A stretch of DNA of 64,000 bases from Epiperipatus broadwayi (Eukaryota; Onychophora; Udeonychophora; Euonychophora; Peripatidae): the NCBI GenBank assembly GCA_028023455.1, contig JAQFVV010013082.1, positions 1 to 64,000 on the forward strand. The letters run 5' to 3'. The notes under the pieces were generated by a model that saw only the letters and a program-made list of their open reading frames with translations, had not been told where the DNA came from and made no database searches. This document shows positions 34,995-46,173 of the stretch, in pieces. Numbering within the stretch: position 1 is the stretch's first letter; each line of letters starts with the position of its first letter. The translations under genes were made by a program, and so were the position numbers.

Positions 34995-36010
34995 CAACAT
35001 AATCACAAATGTAATCGATTGAGGGTTATAAAGTAGTGTCCTCTAGTGGAACATAGACGTACTAAAATTCAATGTTTAACGATAAAAGCAAGCAAAGAAA
35101 TATTTTAAATAGATTTCCAAAAATAAATATTTTTCAAGTAGTTAAATAATGTTATTTATGCATGTACTCAAGCGTGCATTCACACATCTTTATTTAATGG
35201 GGTTATTATATATATAAATTTACAGTTATGATGAAAAACTTGGAAATAATTGTATTATAATCGATTTATATTGTATTTTTACTATTGTGAATCACATTTT
35301 TATTCTGATAATATCTTTAGCTTAATCATAATCTAGTTTCTCCATATAGCAATTTTTAACCTCTACTTATTATTATATACTTTAAATAAAAGTGTAGCAG
35401 TTGCTTATTATTTAAATACATATAAAGAACACTCATAAAACTGAAAATGTGATTAATTTAACAATAATAAAAAAGTAAATATCCATGATCTACATATATG
35501 TTGCCCAACTTTTGAAAATTTAAAATCTAAATCCAAGCTTTTTATAAGTTTCATTTATAACAAAGCGCTAATTTATTAAAAATTGTAACTTGGTGGCGCT
35601 AGTGAAGATTTTATTCTCCGTGATGTAACTTCGTTCTTTTCAATACACATTCACACACATATATATCAGCGTGTGTTTATAGATAGATAAATGTAAGCAC
35701 TTTATATGGGCTAAATACTTTTTTATATTATGAAAATAAATGAATGTATTTCTAAAATAGTTTTTTTTTTTTTACTTTTAAAATATAATTTACTGATAAT
35801 ATACAGATAATAAATTACATGAATTAAAATTACATATGTAGGGTTGCATTACGTAAATAAATATGATTAGAATTTTACATTTTTATTCAATAATAACATA
35901 CTGTAATTAATACCTCTAACAATAATCATTCTTTTTGTAAATCCAAAAAAAAAATCAACTTGGATAAAAAGACAAGGTAAAAGAAAATATTTATAACATA
36001 TATATATATG
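34995..36010. other. AT-rich non-coding stretch
   Basis: No gene or repeat family recognised. Confidence 0.45.
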
Positions 36011-36013
36011 TAT

Positions 36014-36893
36014 GTATGTAATTATATAATTGAATATTTATAAATACAGTAATCAGATATATTTTAAAAATTTTATCCACTGAGGAGCGCTTTCGACTAT
36101 CCTCGTAGTCAATATACTTGTAAAAATATGGGATGATTGTGTTAGGAGGATTGTTGAGTGTTATAGTGGTAAGGAATGGGATAAAAGAATAGAAGCATTA
36201 ATAAAAAAATAGGGAGTTGGAGAGATGGAGAACTAGTATGGAGGGTAAGAAGAGTTTAAATATATATAGAAGAAAACGGAATATTGCATGCGAGTTAATT
36301 TATGATAATAGTAAAGAAAGTAGTTTATTATTTAAGGCTAACGGGATCTTTAGCAACAAGAGAATATACATGTAAATGGAAAACCATGGATAATTTAGTG
36401 TGTAAATTGTGTAAGGAAGGTATAGAAAATATTAGGCACCTGTTGATTGAATGTAAATGCTTGAAAGTAGAAAGGGTACAGATAATGAAGTTATGGGAGA
36501 ATAGACATGAACAAAGTGATTATACAGAAAGTGAGTTATTAGTTTTTATGTTGGGTTTGCAAAGAGATAAGGGGGGTTTAGATATAAAGGCTATAGAGTT
36601 GACAAAGATTATGTTGTGGAAATGGGATGGGGCAGAATATGGGAAGACTTGAGAGTGGGGAATGGAAAATAAAATGGCTAACAGGTTTATCTGGGCATAA
36701 TTGCTGAGATATTCTTGACTTCGTTTAAGGAGAAGCCAAAATACATCACATCACATCACATCTATGTCAACTAAAACTTTGAAAGACTAACCTTCCCACA
36801 ATTCCGTGATCTTAACATTTGCTAAGTGGATAAAATTTTTAAAATATATCTGATTACTGTATTTATAAATATTCAATTATATAATTACATATA
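36014..36893. mobile_element. 880 bp unit with ~67 bp near-perfect inverted termini
   Basis: 36014-36080 (GTAATTATATAATTGAATAT ... TTTAAAAATTTTATCCAC) is the reverse complement of 36826-36893. The right arm abuts, on the minus strand, a reading of ANVKITELWEG and a stop (36788-36826), the PLE C-terminal signature. The left arm is followed by CACTGAGGAGCGCTTTCGAC and a GACTA/TAGTC hairpin. Between the arms lies a CR1-like LINE tail (36120-36765). The unit thus looks like a PLE-derived inverted repeat that carries a LINE fragment. Confidence 0.75.
36120..36765 (+). mobile_element. CR1-like LINE 3' end with readable zinc knuckle
   Basis: Best-preserved copy of the family tail. The open frame 36302-36652 (116 codons) contains CKLCKEGIENIRHLLIEC, a C-x2-C-x8-H-x4-C zinc-knuckle-like motif of the kind found after the RT of many non-LTR elements, then ERVQIMKLWENRHEQSDY and IKAIELTKIMLWKWDGAE. 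The 57.4 kb copy has Tyr for the second Cys. The tail is (CATCA)n at 36746-36762. The first Met is arbitrary; upstream coding is truncated. Confidence 0.85.
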
Positions 36894-36899
36894 TTACTT

Positions 36900-37975
36900 T
36901 GAAGAAATACAGACATCGAATTATAATATTATAACATATATATATATATGTCAATTCATGGAATAGTGGTATTATGGTCCAAACCTATGATTTTGGGTTG
37001 GAATCAATTTTTAGCTATTTTTAACTAGGGCATGAAATGGAAATGAAAAGTATCAGAATCTTAACCACTAGTCATTTGGTCAGGCCAATGGGTTATGCCT
37101 GTTGTTATTTTGGGGAACTGTTATCTAGCAGTGGGTTATTTTAAAGAATTTTTACCTTCTTTAAGATTTGGTCTATAACATAATGAATGTCCATAACATA
37201 ATGAATCACTGATATGTTCTGGCCTGCAAAGGTGAACTTAATTATATGAGAACCTTTAATAAAAAGTGAAGCTATTTTATCATATCTTGAGTCATTGATA
37301 CAGTGGAGTTACAATGTGTGTTATATTTTGCTCCATGTATCTTTCTCATACACATAATGCATAATAGATGACATTTATTGTTACTGAGTTAAAAGAATAA
37401 AATAATTGTCAACATGCTCATATATATATATATATAATGCAAATATGTTTTTATGTGCATAGTATGCATATACAAATTAAAATTACAGCATAAACAAAAA
37501 TTAAAAAAAAAGGTAATTATTAATAATAAATTGAGAAGATACATTTTCATATATATATGGTGTGTGTATTCAGATATTCACATTCACTCAAAAAATAAAG
37601 TTAATAAAAAACTTACTATACCATATCCTTATTTTTTTAATACAATAAAGAGTGAAGTCTTATATTTTCTGAATGATACACTTTTTTCAAAATTTTTCTT
37701 ATTGTAAGCAAACCATCACATGTCTAACCTGTTTTGATGTTTTTAAAACTGTTTATATAGTCCATTGCCAACACCCATTTCACCCAGTTAAGCTCTTCAA
37801 TCCTTAGGCTTTTTGAGGCAATACAAGAACATTTTTACTTTTTTTTGCCATTAAATAAATTGATAACTTTCATTTAATCATTTCATAAAAATATTCATTT
37901 TATCACTTCACAAAAGATACTCTACAAGTTTTTTTAAAGTTCCCACAATAATCATTTCATATGTTTACAGAGATT
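36900..37975. other. AT-rich non-coding stretch
   Basis: AT microsatellites at about 36937 and 37420. No gene or repeat family recognised. Confidence 0.45.
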
Positions 37976-37984
37976 GTTAATAAC

Positions 37985-38530
37985 AATAGAAAATGCTCTC
38001 TATAGTACTGCCACCAAATGCAAGTCTCATTAATCAATGGATGCAAGAAGCTTTGTGCATTACATCTTTATCAAGTGCCTACTCATCCAATAACCACAGA
38101 CTAGTTTCTAGCTTGTGGCTGTTGATAAATTTTATAGCTATTCTACCCATAGAATAAGGATGACTGTGGTTTTTGAAAATCAAAGACACTAGAATGCACG
38201 TATCTAAACTGAGATCAGGTATACATGACTATACAAATAAATGATCTTTGATTCAAAACATTATTGTGTCTTCTCATCTTGGAGTTCTAGCTCTGTAGTT
38301 AGTTAAATAGGTAAAAGATGGCTTGTGGAGTGCTGCATTAGATTCTGAGATCTAGGTGGAAGTGCTTTCAAATCTAAAGCCCATCATTAATGAAAGCCAC
38401 AAGCTAGAAATTAATTGGGGAATATTGGATGAATAACTACTAGATAGGAATGTTATGCACAAATCTTCATGCATCCATTGATTACTGAGGCTTGCACTTG
38501 ATGGCGCTGTTGTATGGAGAGTTGGCTACT
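37985..38530. mobile_element. TIR family M1, long copy with internal block
   Basis: Left arm 37990-38135 (AGTACTGCCACCAAATGCAA, TTAATCAATGGATGCAAGAA, CTAGTTTCTAGCTTGTGGCT) pairs with right arm 38390-38527 (AAAGCCACAAGCTAGAAATT, CATCCATTGATTACTGAGGC, TTGTATGGAGAGTTGG). The central 38145-38345 block (TGTGGTTTTTGAAAATCAAA ... TGCATTAGATTCTGAGATCT) recurs at 59045-59260 next to another M1 terminus, so it is probably part of a longer ancestral element. No transposase frame. Confidence 0.75.
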
Positions 38531-39029
38531 GTTTTCTTAAACTTCATGCTTTGCATCTTAGAAAACACTTTATTACATAAAATACTGAATCTATATGATT
38601 TCAACATAACCTGGAGAAATGGTATTAATAAATGCAATAATGAACACAATTTTGTGATGGAAAAGTGACTACTGCAGTATTTATGATATTTAATGTTTTT
38701 ATTTATATTCATTTTTTTGACTAGTATATAATTGAAGTAGTGTACAGTATATTGATATAGCATACATCACAGCATCATTGTAGTTCATGGCCATCTTTTT
38801 TCCTGTACCCCCCTGCAAATCATTATTAATTTTTCATAATGATTCAATAAATCTATTGCTCTTAGCATCTTATTTCAAATTAGGTCTTTTTCAAGCCATT
38901 TTTTATATCTTGATATCTAATCAAGTGCAATTTTGCTTTATCGTGATCATACCTTCCTTCTTTTCTTGTTTTGTGTTCAATAAGACTACATTGTTTAAAA
39001 GTATTATTAATGCTGTTTTCTGAAGGTTT

Positions 39030-39175
39030 GTGATAATGGTATTTTAGTTGTATTGATATATTATACTACTTCCACCAGCTAAAATAAAGTATTGAATGTC
39101 TTTAGAAAAAATTATTTAAATTTTCAAAGTACATTCAACTGTTAGCAATAGCACACAAGTTAGTATTGTAACAAA
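39030..39175 (-). mobile_element. S1 SINE, 3' part
   Basis: ATACTACTTCCACCAGCTAA, ATTCAACTGTTAGCAATAGC, ACACAAGTTAGTATTG correspond in order to the 3' body and tail of the S1 SINE at 62300-62622. The tRNA head is absent. Confidence 0.65.
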
Positions 39176-39181
39176 ACAATT

Positions 39182-39868
39182 TGTTACGCTCTTAAATTTC
39201 AAGAGATTGTAACATACGGTGGCCGTTTGAGGGCGCCACCAAGCATTTCTGCCTAGACCGTATTATAAAATTTCTATAATAATGGTTAATTTATTTACGA
39301 ATGGCAATCACCAAATGCAAACCTTAAAATAATTTCCTTTTTAACGGACCGAAAGATTACAAAATGAAATATAAGAATTAATTATAATAAATAAAAGAAA
39401 GAGATCGACACTTCACTGTTGTTGAAATATTTATTATACCTTTATTCTATTTGTTGTTTATTCTCTTCCCTCGCACTTGTCGAATCAACCCCTCCCGATC
39501 CGTTTTCTTTCTAATCAAGAATTAACATGTATTGTTCTCGAAAAACCATGCGCTGTCACTCTACCAATATTTTCATCAAAAATAACATGGTATATAACTA
39601 GGAGTGCACTCAAGGGCGACTTACTATAAGAGTGTGTTTGTTAAAACAAAATCCACTCAAACCTCCTCTTTCTAATGTTAAATCTTATCCTCTTAAATTT
39701 TACTTGCCCTTAGATCGAGTATACAATTTTCTTATTCCTATCTATACATCATCATAACAACAATCACAGAAAGCAAAGGTAAGTTTACTTAATAAAACAT
39801 AACACAAAATTATAATGTGGATTGATTTGGATTAGTAAATGCGTATACTTAAAGACTACATATCCACC
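39182..39868 (-). other. Possible solo LTR-like segment
   Basis: On the minus strand the segment would run TGTAGTCTTTAAG ... GAGCGTAACA, i.e. TG...CA ends, and is preceded by a purine-rich CAATAGAAGGGGTGGATA that could be a polypurine tract. It contains AATAAA signals. It is less AT-rich than its flanks and also holds a GGTGGC...GCCACC hairpin (39219-39241). A host 5' exon is an alternative: AAAG^GTAAGT at 39776-39785 on the plus strand is a good splice donor. No second LTR is in the window. Confidence 0.25.
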
Positions 39869-39889
39869 CCTTCTATTGCTGAAACTTTG

Positions 39890-40735
39890 GGCTATTTGAA
39901 GTGAAGGCTTTTTTCTTTTTTTTTTTAAATTCTATTACGCAAATGTCTCTTGAAAATATAATAAAAAAAATCTATTTACCCTGATCGATCAGTGTAGATC
40001 CTGTGTGTGTGTAATATTTCACTTTATATTCATCATGGTTTGTCCGTGATCTTCTTCCAGTCCGTTCTCCCCGACTAGCTCTCTATGTCCGGCATTTACA
40101 AGGCAGTTCCAGGTGGTAATAGGAAGAGGTTCCCAAAAAGGGAAAGTTCTGTTAGATTTAGCCGTTCAACATTTTCTCCTTGCACTTCTTTCTTTTTTTT
40201 TTTATGTAATTTTACAATTTTTTTTTAATTGGAGAGTCCGAGCTGAATTGGCTTATAGATTCTGTATTCTTTGGCAGAAAAATCCAATTAATTCAAACAA
40301 AAGGAAAGCCCGTAATTTATAGTTTCTTTTCAAAGTCTCAGTTCCCTTTAATATTCTCTTCTTTTATTTCATATTTTATTTCAAAATCCCAAAGAAACAT
40401 TCCAATTGTTCAGTGTAATAGATAGCCTAAAAATACCTTCACTGTCAAAGCCCCAACAATAGAATTAATTGCGTTCTTTTCCCTTCTATCTTTAAGAATT
40501 TTTTTAAAGACTAAACAAAAGACAACTTTTATCAAAATTGTAAGATCTTAATCCAATTTATTTTAACTTCTTAAAACTACATTTTAAAATTAAGTGTTAA
40601 TTTATATTTCTTTTCTTAAAAATTATGTATTATAAAACGATATTTATATTTTAACAAAATATATAGGTGTGTATATATATGAGCTGATAGAAAAGTACGT
40701 GTATTTATTTCTAATAAAACAAGTTTTATTACAAT
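39890..40735. other. Non-coding stretch with a GC-richer part
   Basis: 40020-40170 is GC-richer (GTCCGTTCTCCCCGACTAGC) and gives a 69-codon plus frame with no recognised domain. Nothing else recognised. Confidence 0.4.
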
Positions 40736-40744
40736 GTATATATT

Positions 40745-40980
40745 TTATTTTTACAAAATATGTGTGTATATATATGTATGAGTATGAGCTGGCAGAAAAT
40801 ACCAGCTCAGTATACACCCAATGTTTTGAGAGGCATTATTCTCCTCTCTTCTTCAAATGTTGCTGGTCTGACCAGTGGCAGTAATAGCATGGGAATCGAA
40901 CCTGGACCCTTAGATTCTTGAAATTTGAATTTTAAGGCAACACTCTAACCAACTGGGCCATCCTGCCAAAGGCAACCCTC
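40745..40980 (-). mobile_element. S1 tRNA-derived SINE, full-length
   Basis: On the minus strand: GGCAGGATGGCCCAGTTGGT, an exact A-box-like TGGCCCAGTTGG, then GGTTCGATTCC, an exact B box, then ATGC and a body with GGTCAGACCAGCAACATTTG and AAGAAGAGAGG...CCTCTCAAAACATTGGGTG. RNA polymerase III promoter elements are intact by eye. Body plus tail make it a SINE rather than a tRNA gene. Related copies: 41221, 62300, 63612, 39030. Confidence 0.85.
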
Positions 40981-41220
40981 AGTAGATATTTCATATACTT
41001 ATCTATGAGATTTCCTCCCGATTTCTCCGCTTTTTCCTAAGAGGTACAAAAAAAATTCAAAGAAAGTTGCTCATATGACAATAGTAAATGGCCACTTAAG
41101 TCAACCTAGTGTAACTATATATAATGTAGGAAAACCATTAATAAACTTTGCTCTTAAGAAAAAATGGAAAAAATCAGAGGTAACCTTATAGATAAATATA
41201 TGCAATTTCTACTGACTGTT

Positions 41221-41470
41221 ACCTTTGACAGAATGGTTGTTGTTTAGAGCATTACCTTGAAATTCAATAATCTAAGGATCCAGGTTAGATTCCCATGCTA
41301 GTAGTGTCACTGGTCAGGCTAGCAACATCTGAGGAAGAGAAGACAATAATACCTCTCAAAATGTTGTGTGTATGCTAATCTGTGTGCTATTACTAACAGT
41401 TGAAAATTTAAATAATTTTTTTTCTCTATATTAGATGATGGAAATAGTCCAATAGTCCAATATACAAATA
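41221..41470 (+). mobile_element. S1 tRNA-derived SINE
   Basis: The head (TTGTTTAGAGCATTACC) has a decayed A box; B box reads GGTTAGATTCCC. The body has CACTGGTCAGGCTAGCAACA, TCTGAGGAAGAGAAG, ACCTCTCAAAATGTTGTG, GTGCTATTACTAACAGTTGA and the tail AGATGATGGAAATAGTCC. Older than the 40745 copy. Confidence 0.8.
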
Positions 41471-41509
41471 TTATTAATGCTGTTTTGGGCTTAAATCTAT
41501 ATTTATTTC

Positions 41510-41690
41510 TTGCTCTCAGATCCAAAGCTCCTCACTGACAAAGGCCACAAGCCAGAAACTAGTCTGGGGATATTGGATGAGTAGGCCTTAGATAGGGATT
41601 TTATGCACAAGCCTTCTGGCATCCATTGATTACTCTGTTTAGCACAGGTGGCACTACTATATGGAGTTTTGCTTTGCTTTGTTTATAAAC
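41510..41690. mobile_element. TIR family M1, right-arm fragment
   Basis: AAGGCCACAAGCCAGAAACT, GATATTGGATGAGTAGGCC, TTTTATGCACAAGCCTTCTG, CATCCATTGATTACTCTG and GGCACTACTATATGGAGTTT match M1 right arms at 33545 and 63240. Confidence 0.8.
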
Positions 41691-41694
41691 TTTA

Positions 41695-42230
41695 CAAATT
41701 ATGAATTTTTTAAAATTAAAATAAAAAAATGTATTCAAGGATTAAAGCTTCATTTTTTCTAAGAAATATCTCTCATATTCTGTATCACGATGGAGAACCA
41801 ATTATATTTACAACTTGTTCTGAATAATAATGATACTAGTATAGAAATATTATTTAACATTCTATTTTATAATGTGTCAATCTATAATTATGTAGTAATT
41901 TCATAATTTGGTATCTTTAATCAGGATTTCATAAAAAAGAGATCTATGGAGTTTCAGCAACAGATTCAAGACAATCTATAGTCCTTGCATTTATTAGCTA
42001 CTGATTTATGAAATTATGGGCAAACTATAAATGATGTACATACTCAATGACCACATAATCTATTCCTATTATAGCAAAATTAAAAAACTTGGGGATCTGG
42101 AAAATCTATTTGCTGTTTGAAATCTCTACAGATTTTTTAATGATATTTTGTTATCAATTATGTGTCAAAATCTATACCCAAATAAATAAATTATGTAGTC
42201 TTAATATAAATCTGTATAGCAGAGATAAAA
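41695..42230. other. AT-rich non-coding stretch
   Basis: Nothing recognised. Confidence 0.45.
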
Positions 42231-42235
42231 AAAGA

Positions 42236-43112
42236 TTCTACATGATATAAATATTTTTGGATCATAAACAAACTGTCATATGATCATAGATTGGTGCATG
42301 ATATTAGTAGTTTTGAATCATGATTGAACTCTCATATAGTCATAGATTCTATATGATGTTAGTATTTTTTGATCATAAATGTGTTTTTCAATCATGAATG
42401 AACCTCTCATGATTCTAAATGATGTTAGTGGTTTGGATTATGAATGAATTCTCATATGATCTTAGATTTACATGATATTAGTGATTTTGAATCATAAATT
42501 AACTCTCATATAGTTATGGATTCTACATAATGTTAGTGTTTTTACATCATGAATAAACTCTCATCTGGTCATATATTCTACATGATGTTAGTGTTTTTGG
42601 ATCATGAATAAGCTCTCATTTACTCTACATGATGTTGATGTTTCTGGATTATGAATGAATTATCATATGATCTTAGATTGTACATGATATTAGTGTTTTT
42701 GAATCATGAATGAACTCTTATATAGTCATAGATTCTACATGATGTTAGTGTTTTTGGATAATGAATGTGTTTTTGATCATGAATGAACTCTCATAATTCT
42801 ACATGATGCTAGTGTTTCTGGATTATGAATGAACTCTCATGATTCTACATGATGTTAATGTTTCTGGATCGTGAATGAACTCTCATAGATCTTAGATTGT
42901 ACATGATATTAGTGTTTTTGAATGATGAATGAACTCTCATATGGTCATATAGTCTACATGATGTTAGTGTTTTTGGATCATGAATGAACTCTCATATGGT
43001 CATATATTTTTCATGATGTTAGTGTTTTTGGTTCATGAACATCCTCTCTTGATTCTTGATGATGTTAGTGTTTTTTGAATCGTGAATGAATTCTCATATC
43101 GTCATACTTTTG
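42236..43112. repeat. Minisatellite, about 16 units of 44-60 bp
   Basis: Core TACATGATGTTAGTG, TTTTTGGATCATGAATGAAC, TCTCATATGGTCATAGATTC repeats about 16 times. Some units lack the ATATGGTCATA part and are ~44 bp. A variant with CTTAGATT(G)TACATGATATTA starts at about 42469, 42681 and 42900, i.e. every fourth unit, giving a higher-order period of ~212-219 bp. Confidence 0.9.
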
Positions 43113-43114
43113 TT

Positions 43115-43565
43115 CCAAGAATGAAGAATAGTTTGTATTAGGGATAAAGATTAAAAATAAACGAGAAATAAATCTATCAATGTTCCATTAAGCAGTTTAG
43201 AATATATGGAAGTAAATATAAATTGCCATTTTTTATAGTGGATTTAATAATCTACTATTGTTATTCTTATGTTTGCTCTTAAATAGGGTGTTCCGTAAAT
43301 TAAAAATGCATTAAGGATTTAATTAATAAATGCCTAGCCCTATGTGGATTAGTGTAGTGATGAACTGCACAAATTTGGAGCTTAATTTTCATGGTTTGCA
43401 TCCCAATTTTATCATTCTGGTACGTATATTTTTTAGGAACTCTTGAGTAGGAAACTATTAAAGTATTATTTTTTAATTATTACTTATCTCCAAAATTTAT
43501 GCTCTGCTAAAAACATTTATGTTAATGCACCAAATTGTTCTTGAAATCAGATTAAAAGATCTTGT
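43115..43565. other. AT-rich non-coding stretch
   Basis: Nothing recognised. Confidence 0.45.
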
Positions 43566-43576
43566 AATTTGAGAGA

Positions 43577-44301
43577 TTCATTACAGTGGTGTCATATATC
43601 ACAAGACTCCACTTTTTTTTAAGCTTGCAGGAAATAAACAAAGAGCTTTGCCAATTGCTCAACAAGCTTTGAGATAAATGCTTAGCAAGAGAAATCATTT
43701 AAAATATCTCTATCTGAAAACTACCACCCCCCGACCAATGGTTTCATGCTTTTGGAACTCATCAGAGAGGCACTAGGATAGCTTCAGACACTGGGTCTAG
43801 AAATACCAACTTAAAGCCAGCATTTATCTATTGAGTAGAAAATCTGTTTTCAGACACCTAAATGTCTTCAAACCCAGCTATCTAACTCAAATAGTTATAT
43901 GGGGCTGAGAAAAGTTCAGCCAAACATATATTTAAAGTCTTTGTTTTTAGTCTTAAGCAATGTTTTATTGCTAAGACTTCTAAAATATGGTTTGGCTGAA
44001 GATCTCTCAGCCCCATATAGATATTTGAGTTAGATAGCTGGGTTTGAAGACATTTAGGTGTCTGAAAACTTCAGATTTTCTACTCAATAGTCTTAGATAA
44101 TTGCTGGCTTTGTGTTGGTGTGTGTAGATCTAGTGACTGAAGCTACCCTAGTGCCTCTCTGAAGAGTGCCAAAAACATAAAACCATTGGTCAACGGATGG
44201 AGGGAGGGTCAGATAGAGATATTTTAAATGCTTTCTCTTGCTAAGCATTTATCTCAAAGCTTGTTGAGCAATTAGCAAAGCTCTTTGTTCATTACAGTGG
44301 T
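43577..44301. mobile_element. 0.7 kb palindrome, family P relative
   Basis: Left arm from about 43634 (AACAAAGAGCTTTGCCAATT, GCTCAACAAGCTTTGAGATA) pairs with right arm ending about 44290 (TATCTCAAAGCTTGTTGAGC, AATTAGCAAAGCTCTTTGTT). The spacer is ~45 bp around 43940-43985. Inner landmarks CACCTAAATGTCTTCAAACC, CAGCTATCTAACTC, TATGGGGCTGAGAAAAGTTC echo the family P unit of 22.3 kb (TAATGTCTTCAAACTCAGC, AGATAGCTACATGGGTCTGA). TTCATTACAGTGGT occurs in direct orientation at 43577 and 44288. No coding frame. Confidence 0.8.
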
Positions 44302-44581
44302 ATTTCCAAAGTGGCAGGTCTGACTTAGATGTTGATTTTTTAGGTTTCAAGTCCTGAATATAGAGATCCTTTCCTCTTCTCTGTACATTTACATTTCTAA
44401 GAAACTTTAATAAATAGAACTTTTGATACTTTAGAGATGTATTGATATGAGAAATATTTTAATTAAATTCATATTAATTTCTTTGTTTTTTTTTTTTTAT
44501 TGTCAGTAAACAGTACCAACAATGACATCAGCAAATATAGGACCATAAAATGTTGTAGAAAATAGACAATAATTAAATCTA

Positions 44582-44633
44582 ATATATATATATATATATA
44601 TATTAAATCTAATATATATATATGTAACAATGC
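44582..44633. repeat. AT microsatellite
   Basis: Two AT runs separated by TAAATCTA. Confidence 0.9.
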
Positions 44634-44639
44634 TCAAGA

Positions 44640-44765
44640 CTAAACAGTTTGCAAGTAATCATTAAAAGCCACTCAATACTTAGATAATCCCAATATCAGT
44701 AAAAATCAACAATTTCAAAATGTTGTCAAGGCAACCTCCTTTTAACAAAGATTTATTGTTAAATA
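44640..44765 (-). repeat. PLE terminal block B
   Basis: On the minus strand: TTAAAAGGAGGTTGCCTTGA, CAACATTTTGAAATTGTTGA, TACTGATATTGGGATTATCT, AAGTATTGAGTGGCTTTTAA. It is the only B copy on the minus strand. Confidence 0.75.
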
Positions 44766-45178
44766 AATAAGATATCTCATTGTCAGAAGTATTGCTGATA
44801 ATATCAAAGATGTTTTATAGCTTAGCAAAACATTAAAAAAACCACCTTTTCCACAATTAGAATGGCTATCTTTTTATTGTTTGGTGTGTGGCTCACCAGA
44901 TGCAAGCTTGTGATCAATCGGGTGAGTCATAGTGCACAGAAAATTTTTATATCAATCATTACTGATATTAAAAAAGGGATAGACTGCTGGTTCTAGAGTG
45001 GCTGCATCAAGACACCTGGGCCAGTTGCAATTTCCCATATGACAAGGGACCACCTCAGAAACCAAGACATTCTAAAGCTACCTTCTTTGTAACTGGTCTC
45101 TGATTTTAATTAAAAATTCACCATATTAAATACTATGTATATTTGAATTGTAATCAAGAATAAATTTTTTTTAATAAA
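44766..45178. other. Stretch without recognised gene
   Basis: 44870-45110 is GC-richer than its surroundings (GGCTCACCAGATGCAAGCTT, ACACCTGGGCCAGTTGCAAT) but gives no recognisable protein or RNA. Confidence 0.4.
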
Positions 45179-45689
45179 AAAAAGAGATTGCATTGACAAC
45201 AGTTTGAAATTGTTGATTTTTATTGATATTGGGATTGTCTAAGTGTTGACTGGCTTTTAATAATATATTTAATAAAATATAATTATACTCCAAATAATGG
45301 AAATAAAATAAATTCCAATATAAACTTTAATCAATGGTAGTACTTTCAAATATATTCATAATCATTCTCAACTAAACTGACTTAATTTGTTAAACCTATA
45401 CAAACAGGAGGTTATATTCCATATTTTTATAAAGTGTGTATAATTATAAAATGACTGCTTTTAAGTCTTTTTTGCATAGAAATAATATGTAAATTTTCAT
45501 ATGATAAAAGGGAAAATGTTGAGATTTATGTAAATGAAATGTTAAGTGTTGGGTATGTTATAAAGAAAATTTATCAAATAAGTTTTCAAGTAAGTCCATA
45601 GCCAAACAGCTTAGTAGAAAACTTTCCAAAGTCTTCAAAGTAGGCTTCCATTGACCTCCAGCTACTAACAGACTAATCAACAACACAAA

Positions 45690-46030
45690 AGACAAAATTG
45701 CTCCTGAACTGATCCCCCAGATTGTATATAAAATAACATGCCACCATAATAATTGCCACACAACCTATTATGGAGAAACTAAGACTAATATTGCTACTAG
45801 AGTGACACAGCACAGATATTTATATAATAGACCTAAAAGCAAGAATGATGGAAGCTCAATATTTGTAAAGCATGAAAAAACAGGTCACGCCCTCCTACCA
45901 ACAATTGCCAAGATAATCTGCACCGAAAGACATGATGCTAAACACAATGTCAAAGTGGTTTGTTATATAGCAAGCAACCCACAGCTATAAACAGAAGAGA
46001 AGCTTGCTTCAGCATTTCCAAAAAATGGAC
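45690..46030 (+). pseudogene. PLE family 1 GIY-YIG endonuclease domain
   Basis: The longest family 1 remnant. Plus-strand translation contains VYKITCHHNNCHTTYYGET, RVTQHRYLYNRPKSK, SSIFVKHEKTGHALLP, CTERHDAKHNVK and IASNPQL; the open part from the first Met is 45802-45990. The pattern is that of PLE GIY-YIG endonucleases: VYKI-x-C (GIY strand region), CHHNNC (the Cys-His insert unique to PLEs), YYGET (YIG strand, I to Y), R-x-x-Q-H helix, then the H-x-x-TGH block. A stop lies near 45661 upstream. Dead copy, but the fold signature is unmistakable when the three copies are compared. Confidence 0.85.
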
Positions 46031-46173
46031 ACTAAGGCAAGTTGCAAAAATTTACACTAGGCTTTATCACAAACATCTCTCACTTAGTAATGAGCTATAA
46101 TTATGGGAACTTAGATTTCCTGAAAATGCTCAAGACTGCTAATTCAGGATTATTAATTATATAGCTTCATCAT

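Noticed and set aside
42236-43112. CRISPR-like array
   Set aside because: Units are contiguous with no unique spacers, variable length and a eukaryotic context; it is a minisatellite.
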